Part shown: in pieces, positions 1-8,326 of the stretch
Position numbering within the stretch: position 1 is the first letter of the stretch
Layout of the letters: each line of letters opens with the position of its first letter
Assembly: GCA_041228285.1 (NCBI GenBank)
Contig: CP166133.1
Span: 3,071,380-3,135,379 of the forward strand
Direction of reading: 5' to 3'
Source: Neisseriaceae bacterium CLB008
Lineage (GTDB): Bacteria > Pseudomonadota > Gammaproteobacteria > Burkholderiales > Neisseriaceae
DNA: 64,000 bases
Position numbers and translations under genes: made by a program
The notes under the pieces: model-generated
The model's input: the letters and a program-made list of their open reading frames with translations, nothing else
What the model was told of the DNA's origin: nothing
The model's database searches: none

Positions 1-1
1 G

Positions 2-817
2 GCCGCCTGTGGCGTCACCAACGCACCCGCGCCCGTTGCCCCTAAACCGACCCCAGTGATTGGTTTAGCCTTAGGCGGCGGCGCATCTAAGGGGTTTGCC
101 CACATTGGGGTGATTAAGGTATTAAAAGAAGCGGGTATCCCGGTTAAGATCGTCACCGGCACCAGTGCCGGCGCGGTGGTGGGCAGCATGTACGCCTCCG
201 GCATGAGCCCTGATCGCCTAGAATTAGAGGCCGAAATCATGAATAAGGCCGACGTGATTGATTTTGCCCTCTCCTTTAAAGGCTTAATCAAAGGCGAAAA
301 GCTGGCGCAATACATTAACGTCAAAACCAAACAGCAGCTGATGCAAAACTATCCGATTAAATTTGGGGCCGTGGCCACCGATTTTTCAACCGGTAAAATG
401 GTGGTGTTTAATAAGGGTAAGGCCGGCCAAGCCGTACGCGCCTCAGCCAGCATTCCAAATGTCTTTCAGCCCGCCACCATCAGCGGTCGTCAATACGTCG
501 ATGGCGGCCTAGTGGCACCAGTACCCGTAACGGCTGCACGCCAGCTAGGCGCAACTAAAGTGATTGCTGTCGACATCACCGCGAAGCCCAGTAAAAATAA
601 AGGCGATGGTTTTTGGTCTTATTTAGACCAAAGCCTCAACATCATGAACACCTCGGCCTTAAACAATGAATTGGCCAAGGCCGATGTGGTGATTCGACCC
701 AATGTTTTGTCTATGGGCGCCGTCAGCGGCTTTGACCAGAAAAAAGAAGCCATCGAATTAGGCGAAAAGGCCGCCCGAGCGGCGCTGCCTAAAATTCGGG
801 CCATGTTGGCTAAATAG
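2..817 (+). CDS. Patatin-like phospholipase family lipoprotein (RssA-type), 5' truncated by window edge
   Basis: The reading frame stays open to the left edge, so the GTG at 56 is probably not the start. The upstream codons read A-A-C-G-V-T-N, which looks like a lipobox Cys followed by a Pro/Ala-rich linker; I infer a lipoprotein whose signal peptide lies outside the window. The patatin fold is clear: a glycine-rich oxyanion loop (GLALGGGASKG), the nucleophile elbow GTSAG at nt 158-172, and the catalytic DGG motif near nt 500. The family hydrolyses acyl esters; the substrate here is unknown. A terminator follows directly, so this ends a transcription unit. Confidence 0.9.
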   Translation, partial: AACGVTNAPAPVAPKPTPVIGLALGGGASKGFAHIGVIKVLKEAGIPVKIVTGTSAGAVVGSMYASGMSPDRLELEAEIMNKADVIDFALSFKGLIKGEKLAQYINVKTKQQLMQNYPIKFGAVATDFSTGKMVVFNKGKAGQAVRASASIPNVFQPATISGRQYVDGGLVAPVPVTAARQLGATKVIAVDITAKPSKNKGDGFWSYLDQSLNIMNTSALNNELAKADVVIRPNVLSMGAVSGFDQKKEAIELGEKAARAALPKIRAMLAK

Positions 818-832
818 GCTAACCATCCCCAC

Positions 833-867
833 AAGCGGTTGATTTCTTCATCATCAACCGCTTTTTT
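833..867 (+). terminator. Rho-independent terminator after the patatin gene
   Basis: An 11-bp stem, AAGCGGTTGAT pairing with ATCAACCGCTT, is followed by a run of T. It lies 15 bp after the stop codon of the patatin gene. Confidence 0.85.
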
Positions 868-976
868 ACGTTTATCTGGGCTGAAAAAAGGGGAAGTCCT
901 TTCAACCTAAGCCAATCATGCTTAAAATACAGCCCATCACGCTTACTGCTCAATCACTAATTAAAGGATTATTCTC

Positions 977-2242
977 ATGAACGTTTTGGTTTTAGGTTCA
1001 GGCGGCCGCGAACACGCTTTGGCATGGCGTTTGGCTCAATCAACGCAAGTCACCCAAGTTTTTGTGGCCCCAGGCAATGCCGGTACCGCCCAAGAACCTA
1101 AATTAAAAAACATCCCTTTAAGCCAACATGATGAGCTGATTCAGTTCTGTCGTGATGAACAGGTGGTGTTCACCGTCGTGGGTCCTGAAGCGCCCTTGGC
1201 TGCGGGCGTGGTCAATGATTTTCGCGCTGCTGGCTTAGCCATTTTTGGCCCCACTCAATTTGCCGCCCAATTAGAAAGTTCTAAAGATTTTGCCAAAGCC
1301 TTTATGGCCAAATACGCCATCCCCACCGCCGGCTACCAAACCTTTGAAGTCGCGACAGAAGCCCATGCCTATGTAGACGCTAAAGGCGCACCGATTGTGA
1401 TCAAAGCCGACGGTCTAGCCGCGGGTAAAGGCGTCATCGTGGCCATGACCCTAGAAGAAGCGCACAGCGCCATTGACGACATGTTACTGGGCAACAGCAT
1501 GGGGGATGCGGGCGCACGCGTGGTGATTGAAGATTTCCTAACCGGTGAAGAAGCCAGCTTCATCGTCATGGTCGACGGCGAACATGTTTTGCCAATGGCC
1601 ACCAGCCAAGACCACAAACGCCTACACGACCAAGACCAAGGCCCAAATACAGGCGGGATGGGCGCCTACAGCCCAGCGCCAGTGGTGACCGATGCTGTCT
1701 ACCAACGCACCATGGATGAAATCATCATGCCTACCGTACGCGGTATGGCGGCAGAAGGCCATCCTTATACGGGCTTTTTATACGCCGGCCTGATGATTGA
1801 TGCCAGCGGCGCACCCTACACCATCGAATTTAACTGCCGCTTTGGCGACCCAGAAACCCAACCGATTATGAGCCGCTTATTATCAGACTTCCCTAGCCTG
1901 ATTCAAGCTGGCATCGACGGCCGTTTAAATGAAGTAGAAGCCAAGTGGGATGAACGCGTGGCCGTTGGGGTCGTGTTGGCGGCTCAAGGCTATCCAGAGG
2001 CGCCACGTAAAGGCGACACCATCAGCGGCATTGAATCTGCTAATGAATTGGGTAAGGTATTTCATGCCGGTACCCAATTCAACGCCAATGGCGATTTGAT
2101 CAGCAGCGGCGGCCGTGTTCTGTGTGCCGTCGGTCTGGGTGAAAACATTGCCAAAGCGCAAGAACAGGCCTATCGTGTGGTGAATGAACTGCACTTTGAT
2201 GGCGCTCACTACCGTCACGACATTGGTGCCAAAGCACTTTAA
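977..2242 (+). CDS. purD: Phosphoribosylamine--glycine ligase (GARS)
   Basis: This 421-residue protein has the family's usual length. It makes glycinamide ribonucleotide from phosphoribosylamine, glycine and ATP, the second step of purine synthesis, in the cytosol. The N-terminal GSGGREHA loop (residues 7-14), an ATP-grasp core with KADGLAAGKGV, and the GFLYAGLMID ... EFNCRFGDPETQ block that binds metal and ATP are all present. AAAGGA lies 8 nt before the ATG. It stands alone from the other pur genes, which are not in the window. Confidence 0.97.
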   Translation: MNVLVLGSGGREHALAWRLAQSTQVTQVFVAPGNAGTAQEPKLKNIPLSQHDELIQFCRDEQVVFTVVGPEAPLAAGVVNDFRAAGLAIFGPTQFAAQLESSKDFAKAFMAKYAIPTAGYQTFEVATEAHAYVDAKGAPIVIKADGLAAGKGVIVAMTLEEAHSAIDDMLLGNSMGDAGARVVIEDFLTGEEASFIVMVDGEHVLPMATSQDHKRLHDQDQGPNTGGMGAYSPAPVVTDAVYQRTMDEIIMPTVRGMAAEGHPYTGFLYAGLMIDASGAPYTIEFNCRFGDPETQPIMSRLLSDFPSLIQAGIDGRLNEVEAKWDERVAVGVVLAAQGYPEAPRKGDTISGIESANELGKVFHAGTQFNANGDLISSGGRVLCAVGLGENIAKAQEQAYRVVNELHFDGAHYRHDIGAKAL

Positions 2243-2249
2243 ACCTTAT

Positions 2250-2290
2250 TTCAGTGGCCCTAGGCCAATATTTGCCTGACGGCCACTGAA
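2250..2290. repeat. 10-bp inverted repeat between purD and tsaC
   Basis: TTCAGTGGCC pairs perfectly with GGCCACTGAA across a 21-nt loop. No T run follows on the plus strand, so it is not a standard intrinsic terminator. It fills most of the 61-bp gap and could be an mRNA-processing or attenuation hairpin; the role is unknown. Confidence 0.5.
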
Positions 2291-2303
2291 TCAGACCCCT
2301 ACC

Positions 2304-2894
2304 ATGACTAATCACCCTCATCGTCCCTTTGCTCCTCGCGTCGCCAGCCACGCCTATTTACAAGCGTTAAAAGCTCATTTAAAACAGGGCGGCGTGATTG
2401 CCTACCCAACCGGTTCCTGCTTTGGTTTGGGCGGCTTACCCACCCACCCTCGGGCGATTCGCCACATCATTAAGCTTAAAAAAAGACCACAACATAAAGG
2501 TTTAATCGTCATTGGCGCGCACTCACGCCAATTCAATCGATTGATCCAGCCGCTGAGCCAAGCCCAAGAGGCTCAGGTTAATCAATATTGGCCAGGGCCT
2601 TATACCTTTTTATGCCCCAGCGCTGGGCGAGTACTACCCAGTTTGCGTGGCCAACAAAACACCACTTTAGCCGTGCGTGTAGACGCTCACCCCGTGGCCC
2701 GACAATTGTGTCAGCGGTTAAACACCGCCTTGATTTCAACGTCGGCGAATTTTTCAGGCGGCGTGTCGTGTAAAAACACGCGTCAAACCCAAAAGCTATT
2801 TGGCCATGAGGCTCTGATGGTTGCGGGGCGCATTGGCGGCGATCACCGTCCCAGCACTATTTTTGATTTAAAAACCGGTAAAAAGCTTCGTTAA
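2304..2894 (+). CDS. tsaC: Threonylcarbamoyl-AMP synthase, Sua5/YrdC family
   Basis: At 196 residues this is the single-domain TsaC form without the Sua5 C-terminal extension. The family makes threonylcarbamoyl-AMP from threonine, bicarbonate and ATP for the t6A37 modification of ANN-decoding tRNAs. Visible are the N-terminal GGVIAYPTGSCFGLG motif, the basic KLKKRPQHKGLIVI block typical of YrdC proteins, the ALISTSANFSGG segment, and a basic C-terminus. It shares this end of the window with trmO (3.8-4.5 kb), which acts on the same modified base, though on the other strand. Confidence 0.93.
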   Translation: MTNHPHRPFAPRVASHAYLQALKAHLKQGGVIAYPTGSCFGLGGLPTHPRAIRHIIKLKKRPQHKGLIVIGAHSRQFNRLIQPLSQAQEAQVNQYWPGPYTFLCPSAGRVLPSLRGQQNTTLAVRVDAHPVARQLCQRLNTALISTSANFSGGVSCKNTRQTQKLFGHEALMVAGRIGGDHRPSTIFDLKTGKKLR

Positions 2895-2910
2895 ACAAAA
2901 GCCTAGAAAA

Positions 2911-2941
2911 AAAGGTGGCCCGTTACGGCCACCTTTTTTTA
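2911..2941 (+). terminator. Rho-independent terminator after tsaC
   Basis: AAAGGTGGCC pairs with GGCCACCTTT across the loop CGTTAC and runs into seven T, 16 bp after the tsaC stop codon. Confidence 0.9.
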
Positions 2942-3102
2942 TTCTATAATCTTATTGACTGAACTTATTGTTTATTAGATTATCTATTCTAAACAGATAT
3001 TAATTTTAAATGGCTGTAAGCATTCAAAAGATGCCCCATGTCCCGTACTTAAGCTGCGTCAGACGAACCTTATAAATTGCATGCCTTAAAGGAGATCAAT
3101 TC

Positions 3103-3459
3103 ATGAAAACCATTATGTGGGCAACCGCCCTATTAGCCTTAAGCGGCTGTGCCGCCACGGCGGCTCAAGCGAACCAGGAAAAAACCCTTTACGTCGCGCC
3201 AAAACTTGCCGACTGTGTGGGCGTAGGGCCGATGAAATGCATGCAGGTTAAAGAAGGCGCCGATGGCGAATGGACTTATTTTTACGGCGGCATTCAAGGC
3301 TTTGATTATGAAGAAGGCTATCAATATAAGTTACAAGTTCATGTACAAGACCTAGACCCAAAACAGGTACCGGCCGATGCACCGAGTAAACGCTGGAGCC
3401 TAGTGAAAATCTTGGAAAAAACCAATGCCCAAACTGGGGAAACCACGCCTTTAAAATAA
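3103..3459 (+). CDS. DUF4377-type periplasmic lipoprotein
   Basis: The 118-residue product begins with a lipoprotein signal (MKTIMWATALLALSGC; lipobox LSGC, Cys at about 15). The mature part matches the DUF4377 pattern as I remember it: a V-G-P-M-K-C-M-Q-V-K core, then an aromatic-rich FYGGIQGFDYEEGYQYKL stretch and the conserved PADAPSKRW. This domain is often appended to HslJ/META proteins but its function is not known. GGAGA lies 7-8 nt before the ATG. The next gene starts 24 bp downstream and the two are probably co-transcribed. Confidence 0.8.
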   Translation: MKTIMWATALLALSGCAATAAQANQEKTLYVAPKLADCVGVGPMKCMQVKEGADGEWTYFYGGIQGFDYEEGYQYKLQVHVQDLDPKQVPADAPSKRWSLVKILEKTNAQTGETTPLK

Positions 3460-3482
3460 GGTGTATTTAGCTAAGGATTACC

Positions 3483-3773
3483 ATGTCAAATAACGACAAT
3501 CACGGCTTCACACAATCAACAGCTTCTGGCCATTTAGGGATGCCGCAGGAGGCCCCTCCGTCAGTTAAAGAATGGGTCTTAACCTTAATCATTTTAATGA
3601 TTCCCTTGGTTAACCTAATCATGATGTTGGTGTGGGCCTTTGGCGAGGGCCCAAAGTGGCGGGCCAACTTCTGTAAGGCCAACCTATTGATTATGGTGAT
3701 TGCCTTGGCAGTATACTTCATCATCTTCTTATTATTTGGCAGCATTCTCCTCACCAGCTCCATGCCCAACTAA
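3483..3773 (+). CDS. Small integral membrane protein of unknown function
   Basis: The 96-residue product has a polar N-terminus of about 28 residues, a first hydrophobic segment (about 31-53, with the pair P-L-V-N inside), a short basic loop (GPKWRANFCKAN) and a second hydrophobic segment (about 63-88). Two-helix proteins with the V-K-E-W ... I-P-L-V-N ... W-A-F-G pattern occur in many bacteria and have no known role. The start is preceded by AAGGA 5-6 nt away. It follows the DUF4377 lipoprotein gene and ends at a terminator, forming a two-gene envelope unit. Confidence 0.75.
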   Translation: MSNNDNHGFTQSTASGHLGMPQEAPPSVKEWVLTLIILMIPLVNLIMMLVWAFGEGPKWRANFCKANLLIMVIALAVYFIIFLLFGSILLTSSMPN

Positions 3774-3780
3774 ATAAAAA

Positions 3781-3808
3781 ACCTCGGTTGATTAACCGAG
3801 GTTTTTTT
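3781..3808. terminator. Bidirectional terminator
   Basis: ACCTCGGTT and AACCGAGGT pair across GATT, with A-rich and T-rich flanks on either side. It serves the small membrane gene on plus and overlaps the end of trmO on minus. Confidence 0.9.
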
Positions 3809-4493
3809 ATGCGACATCCAATGCCACGATGGTGGCTACATCGGCCTTAATCTGAAACGACACGTTCACTCCAGCCAACAGCATGCCATACACTCGATGC
3901 TCGTCTTCTTGATAGGCAGGACGAGGGTCTTGTGCCACGCTTTGACTCACCAAGGCTCTAAATTCAGGCGTCAGCCCTTGATCCTCATATTGGGTCATGG
4001 CTAACTCAGACCACACCACCGTCAATAATGGGGGCGAACCCGACACGAATCCACTTCGGGCCTCTGGTTTGGCCTCAACAAACGGAATATACGGCTTGAT
4101 GTCCACCACGGGCGTGCCGTCTAATAAATCAGCGCCGCTGAGCAATAAGCGCACCCCTTTACTGGTGTCCACCGCCTCTAAACGCAATAAAGACAGGCCT
4201 AAATGATTAGGCCGATGGGGGCTACGGGTAGCAAATACACCCATTTTTTGCTTGCCCCCTAAACGGGGTGGCCTCACCAAAGGTGACCAGCCGTCTTTGA
4301 TCGCTGCATGAAACACAAAATGCACCCAAACATAGTCAAAGCCGGCTAAGCCGCGCACGCATTCTTCATTAAACTCAGGCGCGAACACCAGCCAAACTTT
4401 AGCTGCATCGACTAAGCCTGGCTGGCGAGCAATGCCAAATTTTTGTTGATACGGAGATTCAATTACTCCGATGGTTTCAATGGTTAATTGCAT
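3807..4493 (-). CDS. trmO: tRNA (t6A37-N6)-methyltransferase TrmO (YaeB/UPF0066 family)
   Basis: The 228-residue protein has the single-sheeted YaeB fold signature: the N-terminal IETIGVIESPY, then FDYVWVHFVFH, the RPPRLGG loop and GVFATRSPHRPNHLGLSLL that binds SAM. In E. coli the enzyme adds an N6-methyl to t6A37 of tRNA-Thr. A C-terminal domain of about 80 residues follows, as in the bacterial long form. It lies 9 bp after waaC on minus and is the last gene of the yigZ-waaC-trmO unit, ending in the shared terminator. Confidence 0.92.
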   Translation of the reverse strand: MQLTIETIGVIESPYQQKFGIARQPGLVDAAKVWLVFAPEFNEECVRGLAGFDYVWVHFVFHAAIKDGWSPLVRPPRLGGKQKMGVFATRSPHRPNHLGLSLLRLEAVDTSKGVRLLLSGADLLDGTPVVDIKPYIPFVEAKPEARSGFVSGSPPLLTVVWSELAMTQYEDQGLTPEFRALVSQSVAQDPRPAYQEDEHRVYGMLLAGVNVSFQIKADVATIVALDVA

Positions 4494-4502
4494 AAACGCT
4501 TT

Positions 4503-5474
4503 TTAAAATAAATCGTAATGACACAAAATCGACCACACGTCTTCAACGCTTGGCTGCTGCCCTTTGCCACCTAAGTTACGGACTTTATCGGTATGAGCCG
4601 TGGCGATGGCGCCGGTTAAATCGGGTTCACTGTCTAAATATAAGGTAATTAGAGGGCGATTTTGGGTGTTGGCTAAATGGGCTAAGCCTGTATCAACCGC
4701 CACGACCGCCACCGCAGCAGCAATAATTTGTCCTGCGGCGGCAATGCTGAGTTTAGGCATGACTAAACCATCCTCTAATGCCGCGGCAATGCGCTCTGCC
4801 CGTAAACGCTCACGCTCATTGCCCCAAAACAGCACGCAGGCAAGGCCGTTTTGATTTAATCGCTGCCCTAGCGCCACCCATGCCGCTTCAGGCCACTCTT
4901 TGGCTTCTGCGCTGGTGCCGTGAATCAGCGTCACAAAAGCACGTTCGGGCGTTAGCGCATGCGGCGCCAATATGGGTAAGCCAAAATCAGGTTTGCCACT
5001 GATTTGATAGCCTAGGGCTTGGGCCAGCAGCTGACGATTGCGTTCAACGGCGGGTAATGTTTTAGATACGGCGTAGCGATGCTGATAAAAAAAAGCAGCC
5101 ACCGGCTCTTTAATGCTGTGTTTGTCATAGCCACTAACCGGTTGCTTAGCCATTCTCGCGACCCATGCGCTTTTTAATAAACCTTGGCAATCCACAATCA
5201 CATCCCAATGCTCTTGGCGTAAACTTTGCTTTAATACCCGATAATCACGCCACGTTTGCGCATCGCCCAGCCGTTTTTTCCAGCGTCTTAACGCCACCGG
5301 CACAACGTTTTTTACGCGTGGATGTAGCGTAGGAATGTCAATAAACGCTTCTTCAGCCACCCACGTGACTTCAGCATCCGCCCATTCTGGCGCTTTTTGT
5401 AAGTCGGTTAAAGCCGGCAAACAGTGAATCAAATCCCCCATGGACGACATTTTCAACAACAGTATTTTTTTCAT
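4503..5474 (-). CDS. waaC: LPS heptosyltransferase I
   Basis: This 323-residue GT9-family enzyme adds the first L-glycero-D-manno-heptose to Kdo on lipid A at the inner face of the cytoplasmic membrane. The N-terminus KILLLKMSSMGDLIHCLPAL is diagnostic, followed by DCQGLLKSAW and the late LIHGTSAEAKEWP and AVVAVDTGLAHLA motifs that bind ADP-heptose. Its start overlaps the yigZ stop by 4 bp, indicating translational coupling. The presence of waaC means a heptose-containing LPS or LOS core. Confidence 0.94.
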   Translation of the reverse strand: MKKILLLKMSSMGDLIHCLPALTDLQKAPEWADAEVTWVAEEAFIDIPTLHPRVKNVVPVALRRWKKRLGDAQTWRDYRVLKQSLRQEHWDVIVDCQGLLKSAWVARMAKQPVSGYDKHSIKEPVAAFFYQHRYAVSKTLPAVERNRQLLAQALGYQISGKPDFGLPILAPHALTPERAFVTLIHGTSAEAKEWPEAAWVALGQRLNQNGLACVLFWGNERERLRAERIAAALEDGLVMPKLSIAAAGQIIAAAVAVVAVDTGLAHLANTQNRPLITLYLDSEPDLTGAIATAHTDKVRNLGGKGQQPSVEDVWSILCHYDLF

Positions 5475-6094
5475 TCAGGCAGACATTCTGAGTTAGTTGA
5501 GCTTATTTTAACCGTTCTTAAGTGAGTGATGGCATTTAAAAAAGCTTCTTTTTGTGCCAACGGGATACTGACTTTTAAACGGCAGTCATAGGTCATTTCT
5601 TGCGATAAAACAGCCACATCATGGCCTTTAATTAAGCGCATGACGTCATTCATGGTGGCGTATTCAAACGACAGCAACGCATGATGGGTGACGTTTTTCG
5701 ACAACACCTCCCCCTCAGCCAACGCCAATGCTGTGGCGCTTTTATACGCCTGAATCAGCCCAGGCACGCCTAATAAAGTCCCGCCAAAATAACGCACCAC
5801 AATGACCACCACATCGGTCAATTCGGCACTGTCTATTTGGCCCAAAATAGGACGACCCGCGCTACCTGAAGGCTCGCCATCATCATTGGCTCGAAAATCA
5901 GCCCCATCTGGGCCCAAGCGATAGGCATAACAAAAATGCACGGCTTTAAAATGTTCTTTTTTTAGTGGCTCCAATAAAGCTTTAACCTCATCGCTGCTGC
6001 TGATCGGATGGGCAAAAGCCATAAATTTGCTGCCTTTGTCTTTAAACTCCGCATAGCAAGGGGCAGCCAACGTTTGATAAGTTAAAACCGTCAT
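5471..6094 (-). CDS. yigZ: YigZ/IMPACT family protein
   Basis: The 207-residue product has the two-domain YigZ layout: an N-terminal IMPACT domain (KDKGSKFMAFAHPI, then HFCYAYRLG, DDGEPSGSAGRPIL and VVVVRYFGGTLLGVPGLI) and a C-terminal ferredoxin-like DUF1949 domain. The family is related to eukaryotic IMPACT, which affects Gcn2 signalling, but the bacterial function is not settled. It is the first gene of the yigZ-waaC-trmO unit. A parS-like site lies 53 bp before its start. Confidence 0.9.
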   Translation of the reverse strand: MTVLTYQTLAAPCYAEFKDKGSKFMAFAHPISSSDEVKALLEPLKKEHFKAVHFCYAYRLGPDGADFRANDDGEPSGSAGRPILGQIDSAELTDVVVIVVRYFGGTLLGVPGLIQAYKSATALALAEGEVLSKNVTHHALLSFEYATMNDVMRLIKGHDVAVLSQEMTYDCRLKVSIPLAQKEAFLNAITHLRTVKISSTNSECLPE

Positions 6095-6146
6095 GGTGTC
6101 TCTTTTAATTTAAATAAGCTTCATTGTACCATTCTGTTTCCAGCAC

Positions 6147-6162
6147 TGTTTCACGTGAAACC
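6147..6162. other. ParB-binding parS site 1
   Basis: TGTTTCACGTGAAACC matches the conserved palindromic parS consensus TGTTNCACGTGAAACA at 15 of 16 positions. It ends one base before the selO stop codon, in the gap between selO and yigZ. ParB spreads from such sites to form the origin segregation complex. Confidence 0.9.
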
Positions 6163-6163
6163 A

Positions 6164-7621
6164 TTAGCTGGAACAGCTGATGCTGATGTCTTTGGCCCAG
6201 ATGGGCGGTAATGCCGCATACTGTTCGTATTCTGGCCACTCGGCGTAGGGGTCAGAAATGATCATAGACAACTGATTTAACTCACTATAATCCTTATCTT
6301 CAGCTTTTTTGATGGCTATTTCCAGTAAATGATTGCGTAATATGTATTTGGGATTAACTTGATTCATCGCCTCTGTTTTAACTGAATGCGCCCTGCCCTC
6401 CTGTAACAGCCGCTGAGCGTACTCAGCTAACCATTCGTCCATAGCCCTAGGTTCGGTAAATAAAACCGCTACAGCGTCCGGTAACGTGCCTTGATGAGGG
6501 TCAAACTGGGCCAGCTGCCTAAAGAAAATCGTAAAATCGACCGTCTGTGCATCCATGATCTTTAATAAACGCTGCACAAAGCCCGCCTCTGGCACTATTT
6601 GTAACCCCAATTTATCAGCCATCCGTTGATCATAGGCTTGTTGATATTCTTGAGCGTATTGATTGAGTACCGTTACTAATTCTGCTTCAGGGACAAATGG
6701 CAATAAGGTTGACGCCAAGCAAGATAAATTCCACTGCCCAATAAACGGCTGTTGGTTAAATGCATAGCGGCCGCCATGATCAGAATGATTACAGATGTGT
6801 TGAAAATGAAAGCCGTCTAAAAAACCGAATGGGCCATAGTCCAAGGTCAAACCCAATATAGACATATTGTCCGTATTGAGTACGCCATGACAAAACCCAA
6901 CCGACTGCCACTGAGCAATGGTGTGGGCAGTTATCTTACTCACAGCTTCAAAAAAAGCCAGGTAGGGATTAGGTGCGCTTAGGCACTGTGGATAATATAA
7001 AGCAATGACATGATCAGCCAGTAATTGTAAATCTGTGTGTAACTTTCGATGGTAAAACACTTCGAAGTGGCCAAAGCGAATGAAACTAGGCGCTAGCCGA
7101 GCCACAATCGCCGCTGTTTCAACGCGTTCACGATAAACAGGGTCATCAGAGGCCACCAAGCTTAAAGCCCTTGTGGTGGGTATGTGTAGCGCTGCCATCG
7201 CTTCAGAACATAAATATTCTCGGATACTGGAGCGTAAAACGGCTCGACCATCAGCATGCCTAGAAAAGGGCGTTTGGCCAGCACCTTTTAATTGGCATTC
7301 CCACCGTTCATTATATTTATCCACAAGGTCACCAATGATGACGGCTCTGCCATCGCCTAATTGTGGCGTGTAATGTCCAAATTGGTGGCCTGAATACAAG
7401 GTAGCAATCGGTGCCTGTCGATAACTTTTTGGGTCACCTGATAACGCTTTTAAATTATCCCCAGCTAAAAAATCAGCAGGACTTAAATTAAATTGGTTTG
7501 CCAAAGGTTGGTTACTTAATAACAGCGTGGGCTGATTTAGTTTTTCTGTTTTAACCGGTGCATAAAATAGTTTAGGTAATTGTTGCATACGGTTTTGTTG
7601 TAAGTATTGAGCTAAATTCAT
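6164..7621 (-). CDS. selO: Protein adenylyltransferase SelO (YdiU)
   Basis: The pseudokinase SelO transfers AMP from ATP to protein Ser/Thr/Tyr in the oxidative stress response. At 485 residues the length is normal. Visible are GHQFGHYTPQLGDGRA near residue 80, the ATP-binding KGAGQTPFSRHADGRAVLRSSIREYL block, GVLNTDNMSILGLTLDYGPFGFLD (metal-binding Asn/Asp), and NPKYILRNHLLE. The C-terminus ends S-C-S-S; the third-last Cys sits where eukaryotic SelO has selenocysteine. An exact DnaA box (7317-7325) lies inside the gene. Its promoter must lie in the DnaA-box block upstream. Confidence 0.95.
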   Translation of the reverse strand: MNLAQYLQQNRMQQLPKLFYAPVKTEKLNQPTLLLSNQPLANQFNLSPADFLAGDNLKALSGDPKSYRQAPIATLYSGHQFGHYTPQLGDGRAVIIGDLVDKYNERWECQLKGAGQTPFSRHADGRAVLRSSIREYLCSEAMAALHIPTTRALSLVASDDPVYRERVETAAIVARLAPSFIRFGHFEVFYHRKLHTDLQLLADHVIALYYPQCLSAPNPYLAFFEAVSKITAHTIAQWQSVGFCHGVLNTDNMSILGLTLDYGPFGFLDGFHFQHICNHSDHGGRYAFNQQPFIGQWNLSCLASTLLPFVPEAELVTVLNQYAQEYQQAYDQRMADKLGLQIVPEAGFVQRLLKIMDAQTVDFTIFFRQLAQFDPHQGTLPDAVAVLFTEPRAMDEWLAEYAQRLLQEGRAHSVKTEAMNQVNPKYILRNHLLEIAIKKAEDKDYSELNQLSMIISDPYAEWPEYEQYAALPPIWAKDISISCSS

Positions 7622-8326
7622 GATGTGTGTCCTGTTTATTAACCCTTTTATGTTTTGGGTAACGCTTATGACTAATATAGTATTTTAATATTTAAAAAAA
7701 GATGATGCTAATGAAGTCTGGTTTTTTCTGTGGATAACCTTTAATGCTTTTATTTTACAAGGTATTAGCTTTATTTTTAGCCTGTGTATAACTTAGTCTA
7801 AGCCATTGTTGCGTATTGTGGATACTTTTGCAGACGTTTTTTTCATGTTGATAACTTTTCTGTTATCCCCTGCCTATTTCTTTTCTATCCCCGTTATTGC
7901 TTTTTTAGCGTTGGATGGGTTTATTTTTATCGACTAAAACTTAATTGTCTCATGTTTTTTCTTTTTTTCGTTTTTAATGATTCAATCAATGATTTTATAT
8001 ATAAATACTGATGATAATGATAAAGAAACGATTTTCCTGTGCATAACTTTAATCAACTTTTAAAATGAGCAACTTAGTTGCTTTTTAAGGCTGTGGATAA
8101 GATCGGTGTGCACTGTATACCTTTTGTAGACAATTTTAGACGATCGTTTTTGCTGTGGATAAGTTTCAACTTATGCTGTGCTTACCCCCGAAGTTAATCA
8201 GATACCGTTATAGTTAAAAGCTATGACAGACCTTGGTCTGACCCTTCTTGATTTTAAAATAATGAAATAAATGGGTGAATATTTGTTAGAATCAAAGGAA
8301 TAGTCATGTATTGTAAAGAGAAGCTT
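7622..8326. other. Gene-free AT-rich DnaA-box cluster A, candidate chromosomal origin
   Basis: Between divergent selO and lpxC there is no coding sequence. Reading plus, the DnaA box TGTGGATAA is exact at 7729, 8092 and 8154. TGTGTATAA (7783) and TGTGCATAA (8038) also fit TTATNCACA, and 7817 and 7846 differ at one base. All seven point the same way. Between 7921 and 8035 lies a very AT-rich stretch suited to unwinding. parS site 1 is 1.5 kb away. By family knowledge, box clusters next to AT-rich DNA and near parS mark oriC; that this is the active origin is inference. The lpxC and selO promoters must also be here. Confidence 0.7.
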
